From contig JAFDAJ010000032.1 of assembly GCA_019313915.1 (NCBI GenBank), forward strand, positions 1-53,649: 53,649 bases of DNA. Direction: 5' to 3'. A program made the translations under genes and the position numbers. Below the pieces are notes generated by a model that made no database searches, had not been told where the DNA came from, and saw only the letters and a program-made list of their open reading frames with translations. This document shows, one piece after another, positions 28,773 through 38,456 of this stretch. Positions within the stretch are counted from its first letter, which is position 1. The number at the start of each line of letters is the position of its first letter. The stretch comes from Deltaproteobacteria bacterium (GTDB lineage: Bacteria > Myxococcota_A > Polyangia > Polyangiales > Houyiibacteriaceae).

Positions 28773-29482
28773 TTGCTCAACGCGCGCCGTAGCTCCGAGC
28801 GGCTCCAGATGCGCGGCACCCGGACCTCGGCCAGCTTTGCGAGGCGTTCGGCCCGCTCACACAGCGCTCCGTTGGGCTCTGGCAAGATGATGGTTCGGAG
28901 GTTCTCGGACCGTGTGAAGAACTCGACCACGTCCATCGACCGCGTGTCGTGCGTGACCGAGTGAATGACCAGCCCGGCGTACTTGGTTTCGTCGCTTTCG
29001 AGCTCCCGAACCGCGTCGGCAAGGGAACCGACACCCGACACGGGAAGCCCGAAGCTTCGAATCTCCGACTCGATTTCTTCACGCACCCGGCGCCGCGGTT
29101 CGAAGACCAGAAGCGGGAGGTGCGACGTGTCGGCATCGCGTCGCAACAGCGCTCGCAACACGGCGTTGTGAATCGCGTCTTCTTGGTCGGCCGACAACAC
29201 CGGGAACGCGATCGCAAGACCCACGCCGTTGTGCCTGTCGCGCACGCGGCGCACCGACCCCGTTAGACTCATCGTCTCTTCGCCCCTCTCGAGGTCGATC
29301 AACAGATGCACGAGGTGGCCGGGACGCAGGTCCCGCTCACCGGAGACCATCGCGCCGCCTGCGGAGATGTTGTGGAGCGTGTACTGTCCGACGGAGTCGC
29401 CGCGCTGAAACAGAACAGCACGTCCGTCGAGGTCGACTCTATGGCTAGAGCGTCGATCTCGTTCTATCCGTGCATGCCCCAT
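28769..29482 (-). CDS. PilZ domain protein with degenerate receiver-like C-terminus
   Basis: 237 residues from the ATG at 29482. Earlier in-frame ATGs lie in the divergent promoter region and add non-conserved residues. The N-terminal PilZ domain has the RxxxR motif (RDRRSSHR) and the NISAGGAMV motif that bind cyclic di-GMP. The C-terminal part (about 125-235) has the alternating strand-helix pattern of a receiver, but the DD pair is replaced by FEP and the phospho-acceptor Asp site reads GLVIHSVTHD. It is probably not phosphorylated. It may act as a cyclic di-GMP adaptor, perhaps for motility or exopolysaccharide. The diguanylate cyclase at 3534-5018 is a possible source. Confidence 0.85.
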   Translation of the reverse strand: MGHARIERDRRSSHRVDLDGRAVLFQRGDSVGQYTLHNISAGGAMVSGERDLRPGHLVHLLIDLERGEETMSLTGSVRRVRDRHNGVGLAIAFPVLSADQEDAIHNAVLRALLRRDADTSHLPLLVFEPRRRVREEIESEIRSFGLPVSGVGSLADAVRELESDETKYAGLVIHSVTHDTRSMDVVEFFTRSENLRTIILPEPNGALCERAERLAKLAEVRVPRIWSRSELRRALSN

Positions 29483-29578
29483 TGAGCTTTCAGAGTGCCG
29501 ATCCGCGCAACGAAAAGCTAGTCCACAAGGGGTGATAACCCGATTGGTTGTATGTGATTTTACAGTTCGTTTTCTGGG

Positions 29579-29607
29579 GTTCTCAAATCCGAGAATGATT
29601 GTATAAT
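29579..29607 (+). promoter_or_regulatory. promoter with TATAAT and an inverted repeat at -35, upstream of the CBS gene
   Basis: A perfect TATAAT (29602-29607) lies 24 bp before the CBS gene start. At the -35 position (29579-29584, GTTCTC) no good match is seen. Instead an inverted repeat TTCTC-AAATCC-GAGAA (29580-29595) covers it, suggesting that a regulator helps or blocks polymerase. Confidence 0.5.
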
Positions 29608-29630
29608 CAGCGAGCGACGAGGCCCTGCCT

Positions 29631-30077
29631 ATGATGAACACACGAATACGCGACATTCTCCGCAGAAAGGGCGAAGACGTGTATTCGGTAGGCCCGCTTG
29701 CAACCGTGATCGACGCCGTCAACACGATGAACGATCATCACGTTGGCTCGGTGTTGGTATGTGAAGGCGGCTATCCCGTAGGCGTTTTTTCGGAGCGTGA
29801 CGTGTTGGTTCGCGTCGTGGCTGCGCATCGCGACCCCCGGCAAACAATAGTACGCGACGTGATGACGACGCGCCTGTACACCGCATCGCCGGACGATACG
29901 CTGCTCGAAGTGATGCGCTTGATGACCGACCGCCGTTGCCGCCACGTCCCCGTCATGGAAGACGAGCGGCTCATCGGCGTGGTATCGATCGGCGATCTCA
30001 CCAAAGCCACCCACAACAATCTACGCCAAGAGGTTCGCGAGCTTTCGAGCTACATCGGAGGCCCCTACTTGAGCTAA
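29631..30077 (+). CDS. two-CBS-domain protein
   Basis: 148 residues that are little more than a CBS pair: first around 8-65 (VYSVGPLATVIDAVNTMN, GVFSERDVLVRVVA), second around 75-130 (TTRLYTASPDDTLLEVM, RHVPVMEDERLIGVVSIGDL). CBS pairs bind AMP, ATP, SAM or similar ligands and usually control other proteins. Free-standing short ones are common and mostly uncharacterised. The ATG at 29631 or the next ATG at 29634 is the start. A strong promoter precedes it and a terminator follows, so it is a single-gene unit. Confidence 0.92.
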   Translation: MMNTRIRDILRRKGEDVYSVGPLATVIDAVNTMNDHHVGSVLVCEGGYPVGVFSERDVLVRVVAAHRDPRQTIVRDVMTTRLYTASPDDTLLEVMRLMTDRRCRHVPVMEDERLIGVVSIGDLTKATHNNLRQEVRELSSYIGGPYLS

Positions 30078-30106
30078 CCGGTCTCGCACTTCCCCCAACT
30101 CGTAAG

Positions 30107-30142
30107 AAAAGGTCACCTGACCCCCAAACAGGTGGCCTTTTT
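30107..30142 (+). terminator. rho-independent terminator after the CBS gene
   Basis: The stem AAAAGGTCACCTG (30107-30119) pairs with CAGGTGGCCTTTT (30129-30141) across a 9-base loop, with one mismatch, and ends in a T run. A mirrored A run on the left makes it work in both directions. Confidence 0.85.
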
Positions 30143-30203
30143 GCTAACCACACAGACCCGGTCTCTGACGTTTCGGTCCCCACTCTGATAGAGTCCCTCA
30201 CCT

Positions 30204-32030
<1,827 letters not shown>

Positions 32031-32092
32031 CATTAATGTCATAGGTAACCCCCGAATTTCAACCCCAGGGTTTTGTGCTCCGGAGCCACGGC

Positions 32093-32638
32093 ATGGCCTT
32101 TGCTTCTAAATTTCGTGCGATGCTTTTCTTTGCTTCATGTGTGGCGCTGGGCGCCGCCGCCTGCAGTGGTGGGTGCATCGCGACGAGCACAATCGAGTTC
32201 GACCCCGCGGAGAACTTTCCGCCTTCGGTCGTGAGCGACCCCAGCGCCGACTTTCCGCTCAACCGGATCGGCCAGATCAACCTCGATGATCTGGTTGAGA
32301 CCCCCGAGATGCCGCTCCAGGTGATCATTCGCGATCCGAACATCGACCAGACGCTCGACTACCGGATGTTTCTCGACTCGCCTCCGGCACCCGAGGTTCC
32401 CTTCAACAGCGGTGAAGTCCTGCCTTCCGGTTTCGTGGAGCGACCGACTGTGTTCTTCGTTCCCCACGACTTGCTCGGCGCTGGCCGCTGCCACAGGATC
32501 GAGCTCGTCGTCGTCGGCGAGTTTGATAGCTTCGTCGAGCCGCGACGTCCCGCTGAAGAGGGGGACTTCGACGACGCAACTTGGTGGGTCGAAGTGATCG
32601 ACGAAGGCAATCCCGTCATCGTGGAGCAGTGCCAATGA
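32093..32638 (+). CDS. hypothetical lipoprotein
   Basis: 181 residues. The signal peptide (MAFASKFRAMLFFASCVALG) ends near the lipobox-like AAACSGGC, so lipidation is likely. The mature part is rich in Pro, Asp and Glu. It has pairs of Cys (GRCHRIELVV and a C-terminal VEQCQ). I find no recognisable domain; the strand-rich pattern resembles an immunoglobulin-like fold. The stop is overlapped by the next gene (ATGA), so the two lipoproteins are coupled. Position after the FHA-GAF activator is the only other context. Confidence 0.75.
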   Translation: MAFASKFRAMLFFASCVALGAAACSGGCIATSTIEFDPAENFPPSVVSDPSADFPLNRIGQINLDDLVETPEMPLQVIIRDPNIDQTLDYRMFLDSPPAPEVPFNSGEVLPSGFVERPTVFFVPHDLLGAGRCHRIELVVVGEFDSFVEPRRPAEEGDFDDATWWVEVIDEGNPVIVEQCQ

Positions 32639-34338
32639 GGTCGCGGTTGGCACTGGCGCTCGTCGTCCTCGTCGGTTGCAGTTTCGATTCGCCTGAGGTC
32701 CAGACGATCGACAACTCATGCGCGAATGACGGGAGCTGTCCGGCGGGATCGTGTGACGGTAACATCTGCATCGACGACTCCGGTGCTTCGGTGGACGTCG
32801 CCATCGAGGTGCTTCGTAGCGCGACCGACATGCAGCGCGTGACACCCGCGAGCTGGGCATTTGCAACGGAGTCGGCGTCGGGATCGAGCGCTCGTGACCT
32901 CGTCCTTCCGGCGACGCGGGAGGTTCGCGGCGTGGTTCGTTGGGGTGACCTTAGCATTCCTGCGACCCTTCGTTTCGTTCGTCGGATGGCCGGGCCCGTA
33001 GCTTCGCTGGCGCCTGTCGTGGTCGAAGTGGACACCTTGCGTGAAGCCGTGGGCGAAGATGGGCAAGGGGCCTACGACTTCACCACCGTGCTTGTGGCAG
33101 GTGAAATCTACGATGTGGTCGTGCTGCCGAGCAGCGACATCGTGGTGACGCCCACGGAGGCCACGGAGCCCGCGATTCGCAGCCTTCCTCCGATGTATTT
33201 GGAGCTCATGGTTGGCGATGGCGATTCCGCCGAGCCCTTCCGCTTCGACGTCAGGTTCCCAGTCGACATCAGCAAGGACTGCTCAGCCGACATCGACGCC
33301 GGGTGCACCTTGAAAGCCGAGATTCTCAGCATCGACGGTGAAGTCGAGCTCGCCGAAAGTGCCTTACAGGTTCGCGCGATCGACAGGCAGACTGGGCGCG
33401 TCGTGTCTTCAATCGGCGAGACTGATGAGCTCGGCCGCTTTGCGATTCGCATTGGTGAGGGCGTCTCCGACTATTTGATCCGGGTCACATCCGGCGTGGG
33501 ACGCGACCCGTTCCCGGCGGTGTCTGTCGACCCCGACGTGGCGTTCGCCAACGACCCAATCAAGAAGCGCATCTACATTCCGCGCCTCAGTCCCGTTCAG
33601 TTTACTGGTAGCGTTCGCGACACGAACGATAGCGCCGTGCCTGGCGCAACGGTGCGGTTCCTGTCGACCGGAATCTTTGGTGAGAATCAGCTTGGGCTCG
33701 AGGGCTCGTTCAGCGGGTCGGCTACCACGAACGAGGAAGGCATCTTCGGCGCCCAACTCCTCCCAGGCTACTATGCGATCACCGTCACTCCACCCGCAGA
33801 CGCTGAAAACAGCTGGGGCATCCTTTCTGCGGAAGCGCTGGTCGGCGAAGAAGTCTCGGCCGCCGAGGCGTTGATCGTTCCCTCGCAGTTCGAGCTTCGA
33901 GGCTGGGTGACGACATTTCGTGACGAGATTGCGTCGGGGGTCACGATCCTCGCGCGCGCGCGCCCGGAACCGGTCGCGATGCAGAGGTCCCAGGAGGCGG
34001 TGTCGACCGACCTTGGCGGCTTTGAGATGAGCGTGGACGCCGGGCTCTACGACTTGCACGTGAAGGCGCCGTCGGAAACCGGCTTTGCCTGGTTGGTCGA
34101 GCCGGAAATCGTGATGAGCGGCGACTTGGAGCGAGCGTATCGGTTGGACCCCCCGATTCCGCTGCGGGGCGTCGTCCGAAGCAACAACGGAGAGATTGTT
34201 CCGGACGCCCTGATCCGCGCCTATGTTCTCACGCGCACCGAAGGCGCGGCGACTCGGTCCCTGCAAATCGCCGAAACCGTGTCCGGGGAAGACGGCAGCT
34301 ACCGGCTGCTCATTGCTCCGCGTCTCGGCGACGAATGA
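32635..34338 (+). CDS. lipoprotein with carboxypeptidase regulatory-like repeats
   Basis: 567 residues. The signal peptide ends in the lipobox VLVGC. After a Cys-containing region (NSCANDGSCPAGSCDGNIC) come several beta-sandwich repeats of the CarboxypepD_reg type, for example VQFTGSVRDTNDSAVPGATV, FELRGWVTTFRDEIASGVTI and IPLRGVVRSNNGEIVPDALI, each followed by a DxGxF/Y strand. The gene ends abruptly within the last repeat (SYRLLIAPRLGDE), which may be a natural short C-terminus or a truncation. It is translated with the preceding lipoprotein and overlaps the convergent lnt by 29 bp. Probably a surface or periplasmic scaffold; no enzyme motif seen. Confidence 0.8.
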   Translation: MRSRLALALVVLVGCSFDSPEVQTIDNSCANDGSCPAGSCDGNICIDDSGASVDVAIEVLRSATDMQRVTPASWAFATESASGSSARDLVLPATREVRGVVRWGDLSIPATLRFVRRMAGPVASLAPVVVEVDTLREAVGEDGQGAYDFTTVLVAGEIYDVVVLPSSDIVVTPTEATEPAIRSLPPMYLELMVGDGDSAEPFRFDVRFPVDISKDCSADIDAGCTLKAEILSIDGEVELAESALQVRAIDRQTGRVVSSIGETDELGRFAIRIGEGVSDYLIRVTSGVGRDPFPAVSVDPDVAFANDPIKKRIYIPRLSPVQFTGSVRDTNDSAVPGATVRFLSTGIFGENQLGLEGSFSGSATTNEEGIFGAQLLPGYYAITVTPPADAENSWGILSAEALVGEEVSAAEALIVPSQFELRGWVTTFRDEIASGVTILARARPEPVAMQRSQEAVSTDLGGFEMSVDAGLYDLHVKAPSETGFAWLVEPEIVMSGDLERAYRLDPPIPLRGVVRSNNGEIVPDALIRAYVLTRTEGAATRSLQIAETVSGEDGSYRLLIAPRLGDE

Positions 34339-35854
34339 GCATCCAAACGACTGCTGCGAGACCGATCCAACCCGGCCAATCTCCGAACCGCGTATAGAGC
34401 GTTTCGCCGTCGAGCATGTGAACGTCGTAGCGAAGATTCTCGCGTGTGAGGAGTCCGGTTCGGGCGACGACGCGCCCCAGCGGGTCGACGACTGCGCTTA
34501 TTCCACTGTTGGTCGCGCGCACCATGTACCGTCGATGCTCGATAGCGCGAAACTGTGACAACACGAGGTGAATCCAAGGTTCCTGGCTGTCGCCGAACCA
34601 GGCGTCGTTCGTGAGGTTGATCAGGATGTGGGGCTTGGCTTCGAGCACCATCTTTCGCGTGAAGCGCGCGAGCACGTCCTCGTAGCAAACCGGCGTGGAG
34701 ATGCGCCATTTCCCCAAGGTCATCGGGCGAACGTGGGTCCCTGCGGTGAAGCGCCCGCTGTTGGGAGACAGCTCGTACAGAATCGGAAAGGCGTCGCCGA
34801 AGGGGAGGTACTCCCCGAACATCAGTAAATAGGTTTTGTCGTATGTCGACCGGACAATCCCCTGCTCGTCCGCCAGGAACACGGTGTTGTAGATGCGGCG
34901 CCTGCCGTCGACGCGCTCGGTCGACACACCCCCGAAGAGAATCGGGGTCTGAAGGTCTTGGCGGACTCGGGCTACATCGGTGGGCAATGTGCGAGGCAGG
35001 CCATCGACGAACGCGGATTCCGGCCACACGATCAGGTCGAGCTCGCCGGCCTGTTCCAACTGGCGGCTTTGTTCGAGGTGGCGCCGGTGGCCTTCGATGG
35101 CTTGGGTGCGCTTCTCGAAGATGCCCATGTTCACCTGCACGATGCCCAGACGAAGGACCGGCGCCGCTTCCATCTCTGCTTCGACTTGGGCGATCCGGAC
35201 GGTTCCGTAGATGAGCGTGAATGCGATCGATGCGACAGTGAGCCCCCACAACCGTATCGGCGCTTTCCCGCGCCGCGGCCACCAACGCGAAGCCTCGTAG
35301 ACCGATAGGTTCACCAACGCCATCACGATCGTGACGAGCATCGGACCCCCAAGGTCGGCAATCTGAACCAGCCTCGTTTGATGCTGAAGACTGTTGGCGA
35401 GATAGGTTGGAAACAGCGAGGGATAGAGCCACTCGATCAGGAGCAGGACCGGGATCGCGACGGTGCTCGTTTGCCAGCCACGCAGGCGGAGCGCGCGGTA
35501 GATCAGGCCGTAGACCGCAAAGTTGAAGCCGAGATAGGCCGAAAAGACCAACCAGAAGAGGGCGCTTGCGGCGTACCCATACCCCGAGAACACGTCGAGA
35601 AACTCGACGAGCCAATGGTAGCCGCCGGCGCACGTGACGGTTCCATACAACCAAGCAACCGCGAGAGTGTGACGCCAGGTACGCCCGAGGCCGAGCTCCA
35701 ACGCCCCCCAAAGCGGAACGAGGCACAGCAGCGACAGCGGCCAAAACCCGAACCCGGCCCACCCGAGAAAGTAGAGTGAGCCACCGAGGACTGCGAGGCC
35801 GTACGCCTGATAGCGAGGCGGCGAGCTTGCCGTTGTGGAGATGCTCTCGGTCAC
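34310..35854 (-). CDS. lnt: apolipoprotein N-acyltransferase
   Basis: 514 residues. Completes bacterial lipoproteins by adding the third acyl chain in the inner membrane. Six to seven N-terminal helices (about 18-210) precede a periplasmic nitrilase domain. The Glu-Lys-Cys triad is present in the blocks VWPESAFVDG, DKTYLLMFGEYLPFG and PVCYEDVLARF. A final helix closes the protein. The start is GTG at 35854, overlapping the bioA stop (GTGA). The many lipoproteins in this window would be its substrates. It is the last gene of the ftsK-flippase-bioA-lnt run. Confidence 0.95.
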   Translation of the reverse strand: MTESISTTASSPPRYQAYGLAVLGGSLYFLGWAGFGFWPLSLLCLVPLWGALELGLGRTWRHTLAVAWLYGTVTCAGGYHWLVEFLDVFSGYGYAASALFWLVFSAYLGFNFAVYGLIYRALRLRGWQTSTVAIPVLLLIEWLYPSLFPTYLANSLQHQTRLVQIADLGGPMLVTIVMALVNLSVYEASRWWPRRGKAPIRLWGLTVASIAFTLIYGTVRIAQVEAEMEAAPVLRLGIVQVNMGIFEKRTQAIEGHRRHLEQSRQLEQAGELDLIVWPESAFVDGLPRTLPTDVARVRQDLQTPILFGGVSTERVDGRRRIYNTVFLADEQGIVRSTYDKTYLLMFGEYLPFGDAFPILYELSPNSGRFTAGTHVRPMTLGKWRISTPVCYEDVLARFTRKMVLEAKPHILINLTNDAWFGDSQEPWIHLVLSQFRAIEHRRYMVRATNSGISAVVDPLGRVVARTGLLTRENLRYDVHMLDGETLYTRFGDWPGWIGLAAVVWMLIRRRDAEQ

Positions 35855-37152
35855 TGGGCGCTTACTAGCACGCGTTCGGTGGATTCGCGCACGATGTCGA
35901 GCAAGCGGTCGAGGTCAGCGTCCTCGATGTTGAGAGGCGGAACGACGTACACCGTGTTCCCGAGCGGGCGAAGATGCGCCCCAAGCTCGAGGGCCGCATC
36001 GGAGATTTGCCAACCGATCTTCCCCATGTAGCCGCGCTCTCCAACGTCGAAGGCGGCGCACATGCCGAGCGAGCGCGGGGCGGTGACTCCGGTGATCTCG
36101 GTCATGCTTTGGATCCGTGCGGCGAGCTTGGTGGCCTTGGGTTTTGCCGCTTCGAGCACGGCATCGTCACGGTAAATCGCGAGGACTTCGCGCGCGATCG
36201 CCGCGCCGAGCGGGTTGCCGCAGAAGGTGTGCCCGTGCATGAGAGCGCGGCTTTTGTCGCCACGAAAGCCGTCGTAAATGCGACCGGTGGCCAGCGTGGC
36301 GGCGAAAGGGAGGGCGCCCCCCGAGAGTCCTTTGGCTGTGCACAGGAGGTCCGGCGCGATGCTCGCGTGATCGCACGCCCACATCGGGCCGGTTCGGCCC
36401 AAGCCGGTGAAGACCTCGTCGGCGATCAGGAACGTGTCGGCCCGCTGGGTTTCTTCCCGCAGTGCGGAGAGGAGGCCCGCCGGGTACATCCGCATGCCGG
36501 CGGCGCCCTGCACCATCGGCTCCACGATCACTCCGGCGATCTGGTCCGCCCCTTCGCGAAGGAGCGCAAACAACCCCTCGAACACCGGCTCCCACTGGTG
36601 ATCGACCGCGTCGGGCGGTCGCTGCACGTCGAAGAGAAGCGGGCGAAATATGTCGGTGAACTCATCGACGTCGCCTGCGCTCATCGCGCCGAGGGTGTCG
36701 CCATGATAGCCGCCGGGCAGAGCAAGGAAGCGTTTTCGTTCAGGGCGGCCGTTCTGCTGCCAATACTGAAACGCCATCTTCAGCGCGACCTCGACGGCGG
36801 TCGAGCCGTTGTCGCTGTAGAAGACGCGGCTCAGGCCATCGGGAGCCACGCGGACGAGCTCAGCAGCAAGGCGCGAAGCCGGCTCATGCGTCGCCGCCGC
36901 CAGCGTGCAGTGCATCATCCGTTCGGACTGCCGCGCAATGGCCGCCCGAAGCCGCGGATGGCTGTGCCCCAGGTTGTTGCACCACCAAGACCCACTCGCA
37001 TCGAGCACCCGCCGCCCATCCTCGGAGATCAGCCAAGGCCCCTCGGCCCGATGGACAACGAACAGGGGACGCTTTTCGTGATCCTCACTTGACGTATAGG
37101 GTCGCCAAAGATGCGCGCGGTCGAGAGCAATCAACTCGTCGTCGGAGGACAT
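35851..37152 (-). CDS. bioA: adenosylmethionine-8-amino-7-oxononanoate aminotransferase
   Basis: 433 residues from the ATG at 37152. The longer frame upstream only translates the hexamer repeats and the end of the preceding gene. PLP enzyme of biotin synthesis that uses S-adenosylmethionine as amino donor. Key blocks: HLWRPYTS, DASGSWWCNNLGHSHP, YSDNGSTAVEVALKMA, LIADEVFTGLGRTG, the PLP lysine in CTAKGLSGGALP, and MHGHTFCGNPLGAAIA. A weak AAGG site lies about 8 bp ahead of the start, next to a hexamer repeat array (37166-37195). No other bio genes are in the window. Confidence 0.95.
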   Translation of the reverse strand: MSSDDELIALDRAHLWRPYTSSEDHEKRPLFVVHRAEGPWLISEDGRRVLDASGSWWCNNLGHSHPRLRAAIARQSERMMHCTLAAATHEPASRLAAELVRVAPDGLSRVFYSDNGSTAVEVALKMAFQYWQQNGRPERKRFLALPGGYHGDTLGAMSAGDVDEFTDIFRPLLFDVQRPPDAVDHQWEPVFEGLFALLREGADQIAGVIVEPMVQGAAGMRMYPAGLLSALREETQRADTFLIADEVFTGLGRTGPMWACDHASIAPDLLCTAKGLSGGALPFAATLATGRIYDGFRGDKSRALMHGHTFCGNPLGAAIAREVLAIYRDDAVLEAAKPKATKLAARIQSMTEITGVTAPRSLGMCAAFDVGERGYMGKIGWQISDAALELGAHLRPLGNTVYVVPPLNIEDADLDRLLDIVRESTERVLVSAQ

Positions 37153-37165
37153 GGCCGAACCTTGC

Positions 37166-37195
37166 GCCAGCGCCAGTGCCAGCGCCAGTGTCAGT
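37166..37195. repeat. hexamer array (GCCAGC/GCCAGT) at the bioA 5' end
   Basis: Five hexamers: GCCAGC, GCCAGT, GCCAGC, GCCAGT and GTCAGT. The array begins 13 bp before the bioA start and covers the stop codon of the flippase-like gene (37191-37193). It is the same unit as at 11835-11882. Confidence 0.85.
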
Positions 37196-38456
37196 GTCCA
37201 CCCGTACCCCGTGCCCGCCGCACCACCAGCATCGTCATCGCCAACATGAAGGCGAACGCGATGAATGTTCCCCATGCTGCGCCGACCCCTCCCATGCGGG
37301 GGATCAAGACGGCGTCGGCTCCTAGATTGACGAGCGCCGACACGACGGCGATTGCCGAGACGGTTTTTGTCTTTCCGCGAGCGAGGAGTGGCGACTGCCA
37401 CAGAAATGAGATTCCAAGACATCCCAATCCGGCAGCAAGGATGGGAATCGAGAGGATGACGTCAGGCGAGGCGCGATACGACTCCGCCAAAATCGGCGTG
37501 TAGATCGCAATCAACGGCAACAAGACGACCAGGAGCCCGATCCATGCGGTGGCCTGAAGGCTCGTCTTGCGAAGAAGCTTCGTGGCTCTTTCGCGATCCC
37601 CGCGTCCGTAGGCAGAGTAGAACAATGGGGTAAAGGACTTGAGGGTCACTACATTCACTGTGTTCACGAGCAAGGCGAGGCGGTAGGAGGCCTCGTAGCG
37701 ACCCGCCGCCGCGATCCCACCCCAAAACGCGACGTACAGGCGGTCCGCGCTTTGGTACCCGACGTAGGCGAGCCCGGCAAGAATCATCGGAAGCGAGAAT
37801 CGCAGTGGCTCCCGTAGCGAAGCGAGTGAAGGCGGACGCGCGAGCCAACCTTGGCGGGACAGGATCAGGACCGCTGCGAGTCCCGCGCCAGCGTGGGCCA
37901 GGACGAGACCACCCCAGCGAGCCTCCCAGGTCCAGCCGAGCAAGAAGAAGAGGGCGATCGCGATGAACGGGCGCGTACCGTCGACGAAGTCCGACCACAG
38001 TGCCGCGCGCGTCGGCTGACTTTGCGCCTCGTTCACCGACTGCGCCATCATGCGGCCGGTGGCTAGCGTCGCCGCGACCAGCACGCCCACGATGGCCCAA
38101 CGGGGAATGGCCTCGACCCCGAGCACGAAGAACGATTCGGGGAGCACGCACAACGTGAGGGTCGCAACCGCCCCGACGATAAACGCGAGCCCAAGCATGC
38201 CCCCGAGGTCACCGCCGAGCTTCTCACGGGGCTTCTTATGGAGGTAGACGAGGATGTATTGTTGCGGGGCGAGCGTGATTGCGGCCGCCGCGAACCCGAA
38301 CACCACTCCTTCGAGAATCGCGAAGCGCCCATAATCTGCCTGGTCGAGCAGATGAGTCCAGAGCAAGTGCGCCAGATGTACGAGACCCCCCATGGCGCTC
38401 GCCATCGTGTAGATGATGACGTTTCGTCGGAAGGTCTTGTCCTTGGAGACGATCAC
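37191..38456 (-). CDS. polysaccharide flippase-like membrane protein (MVF/Wzx superfamily)
   Basis: 421 residues, about 12 predicted membrane helices, basic N-terminus (MIVSKDKTFRRNVIIY). The pattern, including AILEGVVFGFAAAAI, YQSADRLYVAFWGG and YRLALLVNTVN, fits the oligosaccharide flippase / polysaccharide biosynthesis family that moves lipid-linked sugars across the inner membrane. The substrate is unknown. Start overlaps the ftsK stop (ATGA). The stop codon lies inside the hexamer repeat array. No polymerase or ligase is near; the GT2 gene at 22538-24085 is too far away to link. Confidence 0.85.
   Translation of the reverse strand: MIVSKDKTFRRNVIIYTMASAMGGLVHLAHLLWTHLLDQADYGRFAILEGVVFGFAAAAITLAPQQYILVYLHKKPREKLGGDLGGMLGLAFIVGAVATLTLCVLPESFFVLGVEAIPRWAIVGVLVAATLATGRMMAQSVNEAQSQPTRAALWSDFVDGTRPFIAIALFFLLGWTWEARWGGLVLAHAGAGLAAVLILSRQGWLARPPSLASLREPLRFSLPMILAGLAYVGYQSADRLYVAFWGGIAAAGRYEASYRLALLVNTVNVVTLKSFTPLFYSAYGRGDRERATKLLRKTSLQATAWIGLLVVLLPLIAIYTPILAESYRASPDVILSIPILAAGLGCLGISFLWQSPLLARGKTKTVSAIAVVSALVNLGADAVLIPRMGGVGAAWGTFIAFAFMLAMTMLVVRRARGTGGH

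Noticed and set aside
37153-37422. Longer N-terminus for BioA
   Set aside because: The added 90 residues come from the neighbouring flippase gene in another frame and from the hexamer repeats.
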